A stretch of DNA of 49,869 nt, from positions 1 through 49,869 of the IMG/VR virus record IMGVR_UViG_3300030329_004896. One strand, 5' to 3'. This DNA is from a virus. Position numbers and translations under genes: made by a program. Below the pieces are notes generated by a model, which saw nothing but the letters and a program-made list of their open reading frames with translations, made no database searches and was not told the DNA's origin. Positions 38,533 through 47,818 of the stretch are shown here, piece after piece (position 1 is the first letter of the stretch; each line of letters begins with the position of its first letter).

Positions 38533-40848
38533 ATGGCCAAAAGAAAAGATAAGACCGCTGAAAGAGTTAGAGATTTATTTAATAAGGTAAATACTAGAAC
38601 CAGAACTCAATGGGAGTATATCAACCAAAAAGGTTTTGATTTTTCTAATGATAATCAGTTAACAGATGCAGAGAGGCTTTCTTTAGAAGAGCAAGGTATG
38701 CCTACTTTTACTATTAATAGAATTATGCCAGTTGTAGAGATGCTAAATTTTTATGCAACAGCACAAACACCAAGATGGCAAGCTATAGGTGCAGAAGGTA
38801 GCGATATAGATGTTGCTGCTGTATTTTCTGATATTGCTGATTATATATGGTATCAGTCAGATGGTGGTACATTGTATGCTAATGCTATCAATGATTCTAT
38901 TACTAAATCTATAGGATATTTAATGGTGACAGTCGATCCTGATATGGACAATGGAATGGGAGATGTGATTATTAAGCAACCTGAGCCATTTGATGTATAT
39001 GTAGATCCCAAATCTAGAGATATGTTATTCAGAGATGCAGCATTTATATTGATACGTAAAGTATTACCTGAAAATCATTTAATTAAATTATTCCCAGACC
39101 AAAAAAGTAAAATTAAAAAAGCTTCATCTAGCGAAAATATAGACTATGTTTATACTGAAAAATCAATAGATAATTACCAAAAAGATTTCGATTATAAAGA
39201 TATTGACTCTAGTGAGTCTATAGATCCAGATAGTACTGAACAAGGTAAATTATTAGAGTATTTTGAACTTTATGAGAAAGAAAAAATACCTTATATGAAC
39301 GTATTTTATAAAGTTCCTCCTGATGAAAAAGCTATTGAAATGATAAAACAACAAGTAGATGTTGCTATAAAGGAGATGTCACGAGAATTAGATGTAAGAG
39401 TAAAAGAGCAAACTTTGCAATTGCAACAGCAATTACAACAGGGAGCTATAATAAAAGAAAGATATGATTTAGAGGTTAAAAAAATACAACAACAAGCGAT
39501 GGAGCAGATTAATCAAGCTAAACAGCAATATATGAGTGAGATGCAGGCTGAAGCAACTAAAATAGAAAATAAAGTAATTACTGAAAAAGAATTTAATATT
39601 TTAGCAAAAGATGGTACTTTTCAGCAACTTATTGTAGATCAAATAAAATTTTATGGAACAAAAATTAAAATTTCTACTGTTGTTGGAGACAAAACTATTA
39701 GTACTAAATATATGCCTGATATGATTACAGAGTATCCAATTATACCATTTCATTTTAAATGGACTGGTACTCCGTTTCCAATATCAGCTGTATCTCCATT
39801 AATTGGAAAGCAAAGAGAGATGAATAAAGCTCATCAACTTATGATACATAATGCATCTTTAGGAAGTAGTTTGAGATGGATGTATGAAGAAGGTTCTGTA
39901 GATACTGATTATTGGGAAAACTATGCTAGTTCTCCTGGGGCCTTACTTCCTATTAGGCCAGGATCTGCTCCACCAACAGCTGTTCAGCCTGCTCCGCTAT
40001 CTAATGCTTTTTTTGGTATAGTAAATGAAGGCAAACAAGATATGGAGTATTTAGCAGGTATTTTTGGTGCAATGCAAGGAGATACTAGTAGTCAGCATGA
40101 TACTTATAGAGGAATGTTGGCAATGGATGAATATGGTACGCGTAGAGTTAAGAGGTGGATGAAAAATTCTATAGAACCATCATTAAAGCAGTTAGGAATA
40201 TTAGTATCTCAATTTTCAAGAGCAGTATATACAGCACATAAAGTATTTAGAGTAGTTCAGCCTAGTTCAATTATTGAAGAGAAAGAGGTTGAAATTAACG
40301 TTCCAATGTATAATGATTTAGGGGAGTCTATTGGCAAGTGGAAAGATTATGGAGCAGCAAAATTTGATGTGAGAATTATTTCAGGTTCTACATTGCCATT
40401 AAATAGATGGGCATACTTAGATGAAATGAAGCAATTAATGCAGTTAGGTGTCGTTGATGATATCGCTGTGCTTTCTGAGACTGATGTTAGAAATAAGGAG
40501 GCTATCGTGAAAAGAAAAAGCGTATATTCGCAATTACAAGGTCAAGTTTCTAGCATGGAGGAACGAATTAAAGATCAAGAAGGTACAATTGAAACATTGC
40601 AACGTCAATTAGTTCAAGCTGGCATTAAAGGTAAGGTAATGCAAGCAGAAGTAGAGATTAATAAACGTAAGCATGATGTACAGTCTAAGGTTACAAATGA
40701 GGGCTTAAAAACTCAAGCTCAAGAAAAATTATTAAGAGATTCACGTAACTTAACAGCTGCTCATAAGAATAAGCAACTTAGTGATGTGATTGATAATGAA
40801 ATAAAAAACTTGCGTAAGAAAGAAAAAGATACTAATTTACGCAAATAA
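38533..40848 (+). CDS. Portal protein, P22-like
   Basis: The product has 771 aa, near the length of P22-type portals. Typical landmarks are the N-terminal FTINRIMPVVEMLNFYATAQ, then SIGYLMVTVDPDMDNGMGDV, QPEPFDVYVDPKSRD, and later PIIPFHFKWTGTPFPISAVSPLIGKQREMNKA. A long Gln-rich coiled coil (~260-350) and a charged helical C-terminus (~660-771) form the barrel/crown-like extension. The portal is the dodecameric DNA gate of the head. SD GGGAG just before the ATG. Confidence 0.88.
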   Translation: MAKRKDKTAERVRDLFNKVNTRTRTQWEYINQKGFDFSNDNQLTDAERLSLEEQGMPTFTINRIMPVVEMLNFYATAQTPRWQAIGAEGSDIDVAAVFSDIADYIWYQSDGGTLYANAINDSITKSIGYLMVTVDPDMDNGMGDVIIKQPEPFDVYVDPKSRDMLFRDAAFILIRKVLPENHLIKLFPDQKSKIKKASSSENIDYVYTEKSIDNYQKDFDYKDIDSSESIDPDSTEQGKLLEYFELYEKEKIPYMNVFYKVPPDEKAIEMIKQQVDVAIKEMSRELDVRVKEQTLQLQQQLQQGAIIKERYDLEVKKIQQQAMEQINQAKQQYMSEMQAEATKIENKVITEKEFNILAKDGTFQQLIVDQIKFYGTKIKISTVVGDKTISTKYMPDMITEYPIIPFHFKWTGTPFPISAVSPLIGKQREMNKAHQLMIHNASLGSSLRWMYEEGSVDTDYWENYASSPGALLPIRPGSAPPTAVQPAPLSNAFFGIVNEGKQDMEYLAGIFGAMQGDTSSQHDTYRGMLAMDEYGTRRVKRWMKNSIEPSLKQLGILVSQFSRAVYTAHKVFRVVQPSSIIEEKEVEINVPMYNDLGESIGKWKDYGAAKFDVRIISGSTLPLNRWAYLDEMKQLMQLGVVDDIAVLSETDVRNKEAIVKRKSVYSQLQGQVSSMEERIKDQEGTIETLQRQLVQAGIKGKVMQAEVEINKRKHDVQSKVTNEGLKTQAQEKLLRDSRNLTAAHKNKQLSDVIDNEIKNLRKKEKDTNLRK

Positions 40849-40867
40849 ATATTAGGGAGAATATAAT

Positions 40868-41719
40868 ATGAATACAGAAAATAATCAAAGCAACCCAGTA
40901 AAATCTGGCTCTTCTGATGATTTTTTTGATGCAATGGATCGCTCTGTAAATGGAGGGATTTTAGATGAAGATCAACAGATACAGGACAACCCTCAGTATA
41001 GTGGCCCTTCCGAGGTAACCCACAATGATGCTGCAGGCCCCGATAATAATCAAGTTGATTGGGAGAAAAGGTATAAGGACTCCAGTAGAGAGGCTACTAG
41101 GATCGCGGCAGAACTTAAAGAACTGAAACCGTTTGTACCCCTTCTCAAAGTGATGAAACAAGATAGTGGTTTAGTGGATACGGTTAAAGGTTATTTGACG
41201 AATGGTGGAAAACCTGCAAAGAATATTAAAGAGCAGTTAGGCTTGGATGAAGATTTTATCTTTGATCAAGATGATGCTTTTAATGATCCAAATTCTGATT
41301 CTGCGAAACTTCTTAATTCTCATGTTGATGGATTAGTTAATTCAAGGGTTTCTAAAATGATGAACGATGAAAGAACTAGGACTCAAACGGCAAAATTACA
41401 AGCCTTGAGAGGTAAAGAAGAGCAGCTTTTTAAAGAAAAGCATAATATGAGCGATGAAGATTTTAGTGCAATGGTTGAACAGGCTAAGCAGAGAAGAATG
41501 ACATTAGATGATGTACATTATTTAATGAATAAAGATACAGCGCAAGCTAATATCGCTAATTCTACAAAAGCTGACATGAGGAATCAAATGAAAAATGTAC
41601 GAAATATCCCAACAACTGCTAGTGGAGTCAATAGTCCACGTGCCGAGAAGTCTAGTGATGATCAAGTTTTTGATGATTTATTAGATGCTGGTGGTGGAAT
41701 GGATGAGTTGTTCGGATAG
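40868..41719 (+). CDS. Scaffolding protein
   Basis: The product has 283 aa. It is acidic and hydrophilic, with a disordered N-terminus, a helical middle (EKRYKDSSREATRIAAELKEL) and a Gly-Asp-rich C-terminus ending GGGMDELFG. Its position between portal and major capsid genes is the classic scaffold place. SD GGGAGA. Confidence 0.75.
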   Translation: MNTENNQSNPVKSGSSDDFFDAMDRSVNGGILDEDQQIQDNPQYSGPSEVTHNDAAGPDNNQVDWEKRYKDSSREATRIAAELKELKPFVPLLKVMKQDSGLVDTVKGYLTNGGKPAKNIKEQLGLDEDFIFDQDDAFNDPNSDSAKLLNSHVDGLVNSRVSKMMNDERTRTQTAKLQALRGKEEQLFKEKHNMSDEDFSAMVEQAKQRRMTLDDVHYLMNKDTAQANIANSTKADMRNQMKNVRNIPTTASGVNSPRAEKSSDDQVFDDLLDAGGGMDELFG

Positions 41720-41741
41720 GAATATTTTAAATATAAGATAA

Positions 41742-41818
41742 CCTTCCGAACTGTTAATGATAAATGGTCCTACTTGAAGGCGCTCGCGCGCAGTTGATAG
41801 AGGATTAAATAAGGAAGG
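41742..41818 (+). promoter_or_regulatory. Structured leader of the capsid gene that can mask its SD
   Basis: CCTTCC (41742-41747) is complementary to GGAAGG (41813-41818), which is part of the ribosome binding site of the capsid gene. Just inside, AACTG (41749-41753) pairs with CAGTT (41791-41795). A short GC-rich string (GGCGCTCGCGCGC) sits in the loop. The 107-base gap is one of the longest in the late region. Confidence 0.4.
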
Positions 41819-41826
41819 AGATTCCA

Positions 41827-43404
41827 ATGGCTGATTTATTTAACGTTGGTGTCTACGGCGGAACAGGATCAAAAGATCTGACAGTCGCCGATCATGACAA
41901 TGCTCTGGGTCCTGGTACTCCGTCGAATTATAAGACGGGTGATCTTCGTAGAAAGTATAACTTTGGAGATCGTGTGTCTGAATTAAATTTGACACAAGAC
42001 CCTTTTTTTAGATTCTTATCTAAAGTGAGCAAAAAACCCACAGATGATCCAACATTTAAGTGGGCAGAAAAAAGACCATCATGGAATAAGCGTTATGGCT
42101 ATGTGATGGGTTATATTGGAAGTGATGGAGTTGATGATTTTACCGATGGTATTCTTGAAGCATATAATGATGGTGGAACTGGAGCTAATGTAGTGGCTGG
42201 TGATACTGTTAAATTGTATATGGCTGGAGATATTAAGACTGAAGGTAATATACAAAACATTTACGGTAATACAGCAAACCATCACGATGTAGGTGCATCT
42301 GGCACAAGACCTCTGTTTTTCTTACCAGGTCAAATAGTTAAAATTCCTACAATGACAGCTGATCAAGATTCGGCTGCTAGTTGGGGTAAAAGCTATATGC
42401 TTGTAAGAGTAACTGCAGTAGCTGATCCAGGTGAAAAAGATAGTAAATTCCCTACATTAGTAACTGCAGAAGTAGTTAAAGCTTCAAATTCATCTTACGT
42501 AGATTATGCTGGATTTTTCACTAATGATTTTAGTCCTAGTGGAACTGATGGTGAAGAAAGCGTATCAGATGTAAGTATTGCTGAAACTCTTGAAAAATGT
42601 AGATCTTATGTAGTTGGTACGGCACATGCTGAAGGATCTGGTTATCCTGAAACATGGAAAGATCAACCTTACTCAACAAATCATGGATTAACTCAAATCT
42701 GGAAAACTTCAATGGCTATGTCTAACACAGCTAGAGCAACGTCTCTAAAGTATGATTCTAGTGAGTGGTCTAGAGTTTGGCGAGAAAAGTTGGTTGAGCA
42801 TAAATGGGATATTGAAACATCATTATTATTTGGATCGCAATATACTGATACATCTAATGATATTCAATATACTCAGGGTGCTGTAGATTATATTAGCGAT
42901 TATGGTAATCAGTTTAGCCTAAGTACTACTACTAAGACTGCTGATGACTTTCTCGATGATATGTCTAATTACTTAGATCCTAGGTATAATAATAGTACTG
43001 GCAGTGTTTTCTTTGTAAATACAGCAGTATATAATTGGATGCATAAATTAGGTGGTTACTTCAAAAATAATGTTGAAGTTTCTTCTAACTTTAGAGCAGA
43101 CTTTGCTATGACTGGTAAAAAGAAAATACTTGGAGTAGATATTACTGTATTCTCAACACCTTATGGTGATATGAATGTAGCAAGAAATATTCACTTAGAT
43201 GGTACTCAAGTTAAAATGCTAGGCATAAATATGAACAATGTGAAGTATCGTCCTCTTGTAGGCAACGGTCTCAACAGAGATACATCTGTTTACGTTGGTG
43301 TTCAAACGTTAGAAAACAGTGGTATTGACCGAAGAGTTGATTTAATCTTAACAGAAGCTGGGATGGAATGGTCAATGCCTGAATCTCATGCTATCTGGTC
43401 ATAA
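41827..43404 (+). CDS. Major capsid protein
   Basis: The product has 525 aa and directly follows the scaffold gene behind a strong SD (GGAAGGAG). Content suits a capsid subunit: mixed alpha/beta, few Cys, with patterns such as FRFLSKVSKKPTDDPTFKW at the N-terminus and KILGVDITVFSTPYGD near the C-terminus, as in HK97-fold proteins. The first ~50 codons are richer in G and C at third positions, which fits high expression. Identification rests mainly on position and size. Confidence 0.8.
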   Translation: MADLFNVGVYGGTGSKDLTVADHDNALGPGTPSNYKTGDLRRKYNFGDRVSELNLTQDPFFRFLSKVSKKPTDDPTFKWAEKRPSWNKRYGYVMGYIGSDGVDDFTDGILEAYNDGGTGANVVAGDTVKLYMAGDIKTEGNIQNIYGNTANHHDVGASGTRPLFFLPGQIVKIPTMTADQDSAASWGKSYMLVRVTAVADPGEKDSKFPTLVTAEVVKASNSSYVDYAGFFTNDFSPSGTDGEESVSDVSIAETLEKCRSYVVGTAHAEGSGYPETWKDQPYSTNHGLTQIWKTSMAMSNTARATSLKYDSSEWSRVWREKLVEHKWDIETSLLFGSQYTDTSNDIQYTQGAVDYISDYGNQFSLSTTTKTADDFLDDMSNYLDPRYNNSTGSVFFVNTAVYNWMHKLGGYFKNNVEVSSNFRADFAMTGKKKILGVDITVFSTPYGDMNVARNIHLDGTQVKMLGINMNNVKYRPLVGNGLNRDTSVYVGVQTLENSGIDRRVDLILTEAGMEWSMPESHAIWS

Positions 43405-43415
43405 GGAGGTTAATT

Positions 43416-43961
43416 ATGGCAATTCCAATGTATGGACAAAATAAAGATGGCGATTCGCTAGATAGATTAGCAACTCAAGATCAAACAATGAAGACTGTAA
43501 CTTATATGGAGCAATCTGGAACTGTTGCAGTTACTCATAGTACAGATACTGAAGTTAGTTTTACACAACCTGCTGGAACAGTAATTAAAGATCTTATCTT
43601 GGTTCCTCAAGGAGATCTTGTTACTGGAGGAAGTTCTGGTAATGACCTAGACTTCAAAGTAGGTACTGCTAGTGCAGGAGCTCAAATAGTAGCTTTAACT
43701 GCTATCTTAGATGATGGTGGCAGTGCTGTTACTTGGAAAAAAGGAATACCTTGTGCTGTTATATCTAACGGTTCGGGAAATGTAGCCAATGCCTTTGCTG
43801 GTGGTGGTCCTGCAACTTCTGAAGCAACAGATGAGGCTAGTGCTGGTATTTTTTATTCCGCAGCTTCAAGAAGTGTATATGTGGCATTAAGACCACTTAG
43901 TACTAATCTAGCAACTGCTGCAACTACGTATAAAGCGTTTATAACGTTTTTATACGTATAA
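43416..43961 (+). CDS. Capsid-associated or decoration protein
   Basis: The product has 181 aa, beta-rich and full of Gly, Ala, Ser and Thr (PAGTVIKDLILVPQGDLVTGG). It sits just after the major capsid gene with SD AGGAGG. A head decoration or cement protein is the likely role, by position. Confidence 0.6.
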   Translation: MAIPMYGQNKDGDSLDRLATQDQTMKTVTYMEQSGTVAVTHSTDTEVSFTQPAGTVIKDLILVPQGDLVTGGSSGNDLDFKVGTASAGAQIVALTAILDDGGSAVTWKKGIPCAVISNGSGNVANAFAGGGPATSEATDEASAGIFYSAASRSVYVALRPLSTNLATAATTYKAFITFLYV

Positions 43962-43973
43962 AGGAGGTAGCTG

Positions 43974-44360
43974 ATGGCTAAAGTAGGCGCAAGTGCTGGA
44001 TGGGTTGAAAACTATGTTGAAGAAATAACCGCAGATAAAACTCTAAGCTATGGTGATAGTGGAAAAGTTTTTCTTGTAGGTACTGATGCATTGACAATCA
44101 CATTACCAGCTACTAAAGCAGGAGTTCGATATACTTTTATTAATTCAGGTGCCGATGACGCAGTATTAATTACTGTTAGTCCGAATGCAAGTGATGCAAT
44201 AATGGGTACTATCGCAGCTGTTGTGATGACTGGTTCAGATAATGGTGACCTTACAAATACTAAAAGTGGAGCTAATAAAGGCGATTGGGCAACAATCGTT
44301 GGAGATGGTGATGCTGGATGGTATATTACAGGTGGCGATGGCGTATGGGCTGGAGCATAA
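43974..44360 (+). CDS. Small head or tail decoration-like protein
   Basis: The product has 128 aa. The core DSGKVFLVGTDALTITLPAT...GVRYTFINSGADDAV resembles a beta-helix-like unit common in phage decoration and fibre proteins. SD AAGGAGG. Role inferred. Confidence 0.6.
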   Translation: MAKVGASAGWVENYVEEITADKTLSYGDSGKVFLVGTDALTITLPATKAGVRYTFINSGADDAVLITVSPNASDAIMGTIAAVVMTGSDNGDLTNTKSGANKGDWATIVGDGDAGWYITGGDGVWAGA

Positions 44361-44378
44361 TCACAGTATAATAAAATA

Positions 44379-44430
44379 AGTCGCCCCCTTACCCAGGGAC
44401 ATTCTCTCCCCGTGGTCGGGGGGTTGGCTT
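44379..44430 (+). promoter_or_regulatory. GC-rich hairpin in the late region
   Basis: AGTCGCCCCC (from 44379) pairs with GGGGGGTTGGCTT (44418-44430), with G-U pairs and a small bulge. It lies in the 83-base gap before the gene at 44444. With no T-run, a processing site or partial stop is likely. Confidence 0.5.
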
Positions 44431-44443
44431 AATAAGGAGATAA

Positions 44444-45400
44444 ATGGCAACATTTCATGTACAAATAGAAGGCTTAACATCACTAGCATTAGATGGCAGC
44501 AGTAGTCCTAGTGAGGATGAATTAACTCAATATTTAAGAGATGGAGTTAAAGAAGTTGCTAGTCGTATTATAGTTATTAGGCCTCAAGACACATTTAGAT
44601 TTTGTGATACTACCAATGATACTAATAATATTAATCAAACTGGTACTATAGTTTCGGTTGCAAGAGAGCATGATAGCGATTCTATTTTAAGACCATGTGA
44701 ACAGATTGATGCTGGTTTAAGAACTGAAGCCACAGATGTTGATAGTCTTCATTATAGGTCAAAATACAATCCAGGTTATTATATTTTAAATGGAACTATT
44801 TATACTGTGCCTGCAGCAGGTGGTTCAAATAATGATATCGTAGTAACTCAAGTTAGATATGATACTTCAGTCGCTCATGGCTCAAGTAGTATTTCTTATT
44901 TCCCTGATGAATATGAGTATTTAGTTGTCTTATATGCAGCTTGTAAAACTTTATTACATGCTATGGGTGATGTTATCTCTAATGTTTCAGATTATGTAGC
45001 TCCTGTAATTAGTGATAGCGGGACAGATTTAACTACAATGACAAATAGTAGCTGGACAGCATTAGATTATGATTTTGATGATGAGAATATTGATTACAGA
45101 ACATGGTTTCAAGCTGCTGGCGATATGATACAAAGGCAAGAAGATATTGAATTAGGAAAAGCTCAATTAGATAAAATTAATACATATATCACTGCATATC
45201 AAAATTCCGTCAATAATTCTGGAGCTGTATTTGATAAAAAACTTGCAAAATATCAAGCTGATTATCAATGGATGGCAGATAGACATCAAAGATTATATGG
45301 GGAGTATATGGATCATTTTGGTACAATGATAGGCCAACAACAAGCGAGACAGGCTCAAGCTCAACAAGCTCAAGAAGCTCAGAGACAAAGGAGGAGATAA
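44444..45400 (+). CDS. Putative head-tail adaptor protein
   Basis: The product has 318 aa. The N-terminal half (EDELTQYLRDGVKEVASRII and YFPDEYEYLVVLYAACKTLL) resembles the helical adaptor proteins bound to the portal of podoviruses. The C-terminal ~80 residues are an extended Gln/Arg helix ending QAQQAQEAQRQRRR. SD AAGGAG. It shares one base with the next gene. Role inferred from position and motif. Confidence 0.55.
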   Translation: MATFHVQIEGLTSLALDGSSSPSEDELTQYLRDGVKEVASRIIVIRPQDTFRFCDTTNDTNNINQTGTIVSVAREHDSDSILRPCEQIDAGLRTEATDVDSLHYRSKYNPGYYILNGTIYTVPAAGGSNNDIVVTQVRYDTSVAHGSSSISYFPDEYEYLVVLYAACKTLLHAMGDVISNVSDYVAPVISDSGTDLTTMTNSSWTALDYDFDDENIDYRTWFQAAGDMIQRQEDIELGKAQLDKINTYITAYQNSVNNSGAVFDKKLAKYQADYQWMADRHQRLYGEYMDHFGTMIGQQQARQAQAQQAQEAQRQRRR

Positions 45401-45687
45401 TGAAAGTAAAAGAATTTTCAGAAAGACTTGGGGGCGAAGCTATTCCTACTGGAAGATTGATAGCTTATATAAAAGATGGGTTAGAGGAAATAAATATGAT
45501 AACTGAAACTCATATAAATTTAGAAAGAATTGATATAACAGAGGATCAAAGATTTTATGATCTGCCTCATGATTATATTAGAATTATAGATATTAGATGT
45601 AAAAATCATTTAAATAGTAAAGATGAATATAGAAGCATACCAAGAGGTATAGGCTCAGTAGCTAATAAGGATTCAGATGGCGTCTAA
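45400..45687 (+). CDS. Connector-type protein, N-terminal half of a possibly split gene
   Basis: The product has 95 aa. LIAYIKDGLEEINMITETHI, then QRFYDLPHDYIRIIDIRCKN, is the typical start of phage head-completion or tail-connector proteins. The frame ends at 45687 while a protein that looks like its continuation begins 11 bases earlier in another frame. Confidence 0.5.
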   Translation: MKVKEFSERLGGEAIPTGRLIAYIKDGLEEINMITETHINLERIDITEDQRFYDLPHDYIRIIDIRCKNHLNSKDEYRSIPRGIGSVANKDSDGV

Positions 45688-46789
45688 TAAAGAGTACTCA
45701 TATCAAATAAGAGGCAAGCAAATAGCATTGTTGGAAAAAGATGTAATTTCAAGCGATGCATTAAATTATACATTCCCACGCACTGGTACTGCTGGAGATG
45801 GATTAGTACATGGATCTAATGCAGGTTCGACATCGTGGAAGAGTCCTATATCTACTGTAGCTGATGGATTGGAAATAGAATATGTATATAGCCCTACTTA
45901 TTCTGTAGAATCTACAGGGTCTATTCAAATAAATAAATTTTATATTAATGGATGGACAGTTATAGATGGTTATTTAACATTTGTAAGGAGCCATAGTGCT
46001 TCTGTTCCAAATTGGACATCTGCTCCTTATAGCACTGTTACATCTGGTTCTGAAGGTGATACTGGTGGACAATCATTAGATTATATTGTAGTTCAAGGGA
46101 GCTCAAGGTGGAATGGATTGCATAGAGTTCAAACAGCAGGTACTGATGGTACATTAAAAACTTATACTAAAGTTAATAAAACAGTAGAAAGAGTTGAAGG
46201 GAGTAGCAATATAGATATTACTGCAGAAGAAGATACTGATAGCGATGGAGTAGCTGATAGATCTAGAATTGCAGCTAATAATAGTAGTAATATTTGGTTA
46301 AATAATATATTTTCTACTAACGATTATATATTTATAACTGGGTCTGAACAAGCAGTTAATAATGGATTTTGGCAGGTAAGTGATGTGCAAGGAGATTCTT
46401 CTAATGAAATAGATTCAGGTATTTATATTAAGAATAGGTATTATTGTTATAATACTGGTAATACTCTTTCAACTGAAGGTGAAGATACTATTCCTGATAC
46501 TTATGCAACTTATGATGAAAGTGTTAAGATATATAAAGTATATAGAGATTTTAGTTATATTCTAACAGATGTAAATGTATTAAATGATGAAGATGATGAG
46601 ATTGATTTACCATTATATTTAATTAAAGCATTAGTATTATTTGTTAAAGCTAAAATAGCAGAAGATAGTATGAATATAGAGATGAAAGAGTATTTCATGA
46701 AAGAATTTAGGAAAATGGTGGAGAAACACGAAAGTGGTAAGATTTGGGGCGGCCGACAAATAATGGCTGGCTCTGGTGCAATAAGATAA
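45677..46789 (+). CDS. Connector or tail protein, C-terminal partner of the preceding frame
   Basis: The product has 370 aa and starts within the previous gene (ATG with AAGGA five bases upstream). Its first residues EYSYQIRGKQIALL match what normally follows the Y-x-L-P domain in single-chain homologues. The middle is beta-rich, and the last ~70 residues are helical (LYLIKALVLFVKAKIAEDS). Translation by re-initiation is possible; a past frameshift is another explanation. Confidence 0.5.
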   Translation: MASNKEYSYQIRGKQIALLEKDVISSDALNYTFPRTGTAGDGLVHGSNAGSTSWKSPISTVADGLEIEYVYSPTYSVESTGSIQINKFYINGWTVIDGYLTFVRSHSASVPNWTSAPYSTVTSGSEGDTGGQSLDYIVVQGSSRWNGLHRVQTAGTDGTLKTYTKVNKTVERVEGSSNIDITAEEDTDSDGVADRSRIAANNSSNIWLNNIFSTNDYIFITGSEQAVNNGFWQVSDVQGDSSNEIDSGIYIKNRYYCYNTGNTLSTEGEDTIPDTYATYDESVKIYKVYRDFSYILTDVNVLNDEDDEIDLPLYLIKALVLFVKAKIAEDSMNIEMKEYFMKEFRKMVEKHESGKIWGGRQIMAGSGAIR

Positions 46790-46799
46790 CAATAAACAA

Positions 46800-46829
46800 G
46801 CCCATTCACGCACAGCCAGTGCTTAGGGC
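46800..46829 (+). promoter_or_regulatory. Two-stem hairpin before a late gene
   Basis: GCCC (46800-46803) pairs with GGGC (46826-46829), and inside it GCAC (46810-46813) pairs with GTGC (46819-46822). It lies just upstream of the SD AGGAGG of the gene at 46841. Confidence 0.4.
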
Positions 46830-46840
46830 AGGAGGTAGAT

Positions 46841-47200
46841 ATGGCAAGAGGATTACATAATTATTCTGTACAGCAAGCACAGAATGCAGGATTAGGTCAA
46901 GCAGGTTCAATACATGTAAGAGGAACAGGTGCTGTTACAGCAAGCGAAGGCGCATTTGTTGCAATAACTTTTTTAGAAGAAACAGCTTTTGCAGATGATA
47001 CAGACGGTTTGATTCCAGAAACTTTAGGATATTATCCAGATTCTGATAGAGGTTCAGCGGCAATAGGAGAAGGTAGTTCAGATATTAGTGCTAATGGTGT
47101 TAAAACAGGCACAGAAACATTCCCTGCTGGATTAACTATATATGGTAGATGGACTGCATTTAAATTAGCATCTGGTGGCGTAATTGCCTATATAGGTTAA
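46841..47200 (+). CDS. Small virion protein
   Basis: The product has 119 aa, Gly/Ala/Thr-rich and beta-rich (GSIHVRGTGAVTASEGAFVA, YGRWTAFKLASGGVIAYIG). It looks like a small tail- or head-surface protein. SD AGGAGG. Function unknown. Confidence 0.55.
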   Translation: MARGLHNYSVQQAQNAGLGQAGSIHVRGTGAVTASEGAFVAITFLEETAFADDTDGLIPETLGYYPDSDRGSAAIGEGSSDISANGVKTGTETFPAGLTIYGRWTAFKLASGGVIAYIG

Positions 47201-47201
47201 T

Positions 47202-47666
47202 ATGCTAGGATTAAGTTCAGCTATTAATACAAATAGGGGTTATGCTCCTGCAGAACGATTTAGACAGAGATTGAGAAGTGCAGGTACAGAGCTAGGTACT
47301 GTTACTGATATTACTGGATTTACATTAGTTCAAACATCAGGCACTAATGGAGCTCAAGTTATTCAATCTGGAGATTTAAGACTTACAGGTACAGGATATA
47401 CGTCTATACAGGCATCAGTATCTCCTGGAACAAGATATACTTGTATAGTAAGAGCTGTTGGCTATCAAAGTAGCAATAGGGGACAGATAAGTATAGGTAA
47501 CTCAGTAAATGATACTACATATCATGGTAGTGGAAACTTAACTTCAGAAAGCACTCAAACAGCTCATTTTATACCAACTCAATCAACGATATATATTACC
47601 GTAAGTTCTGTAGTTGATAATAAATGGGCACGTTATGATAATTTTAGCTTAAAGAGAAAAGCATGA
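47202..47666 (+). CDS. Virion surface protein with carbohydrate-binding-like fold
   Basis: The product has 154 aa. The C-terminal ~110 residues (GFTLVQTSGTNGAQVIQSGD, SPGTRYTCIVRAVGYQ, and the closing KWARYDNFSLKRKA) resemble beta-sandwich carbohydrate-binding modules in which a final W-x-x-Y-D-N-x-x-L strand is common. It would decorate a tail or capsid. Stop overlaps the next start (ATGA). Confidence 0.45.
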   Translation: MLGLSSAINTNRGYAPAERFRQRLRSAGTELGTVTDITGFTLVQTSGTNGAQVIQSGDLRLTGTGYTSIQASVSPGTRYTCIVRAVGYQSSNRGQISIGNSVNDTTYHGSGNLTSESTQTAHFIPTQSTIYITVSSVVDNKWARYDNFSLKRKA

Positions 47667-47809
47667 TGGAAGATACATTGAAAACAGTCGGCACTAGTAC
47701 AGGAACATTAATGGTTAATTTTTGGAATTTAGTGCCTGATGCATTAGGTATTATATTGATTATTATGAATATTATATATGTATATTACAAGATTCAAAAA
47801 GTAAAATAG
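47663..47809 (+). CDS. Small single-span membrane protein, holin-like
   Basis: The product has 48 aa, with a short soluble N-terminus, a hydrophobic helix (DALGIILIIMNIIYVYYK) and a basic end (KIQKVK). ATGA overlap with the previous gene. A holin or spanin-like role is possible by size and place. Confidence 0.4.
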   Translation: MMEDTLKTVGTSTGTLMVNFWNLVPDALGIILIIMNIIYVYYKIQKVK

Positions 47810-47818
47810 GAGAGACAT

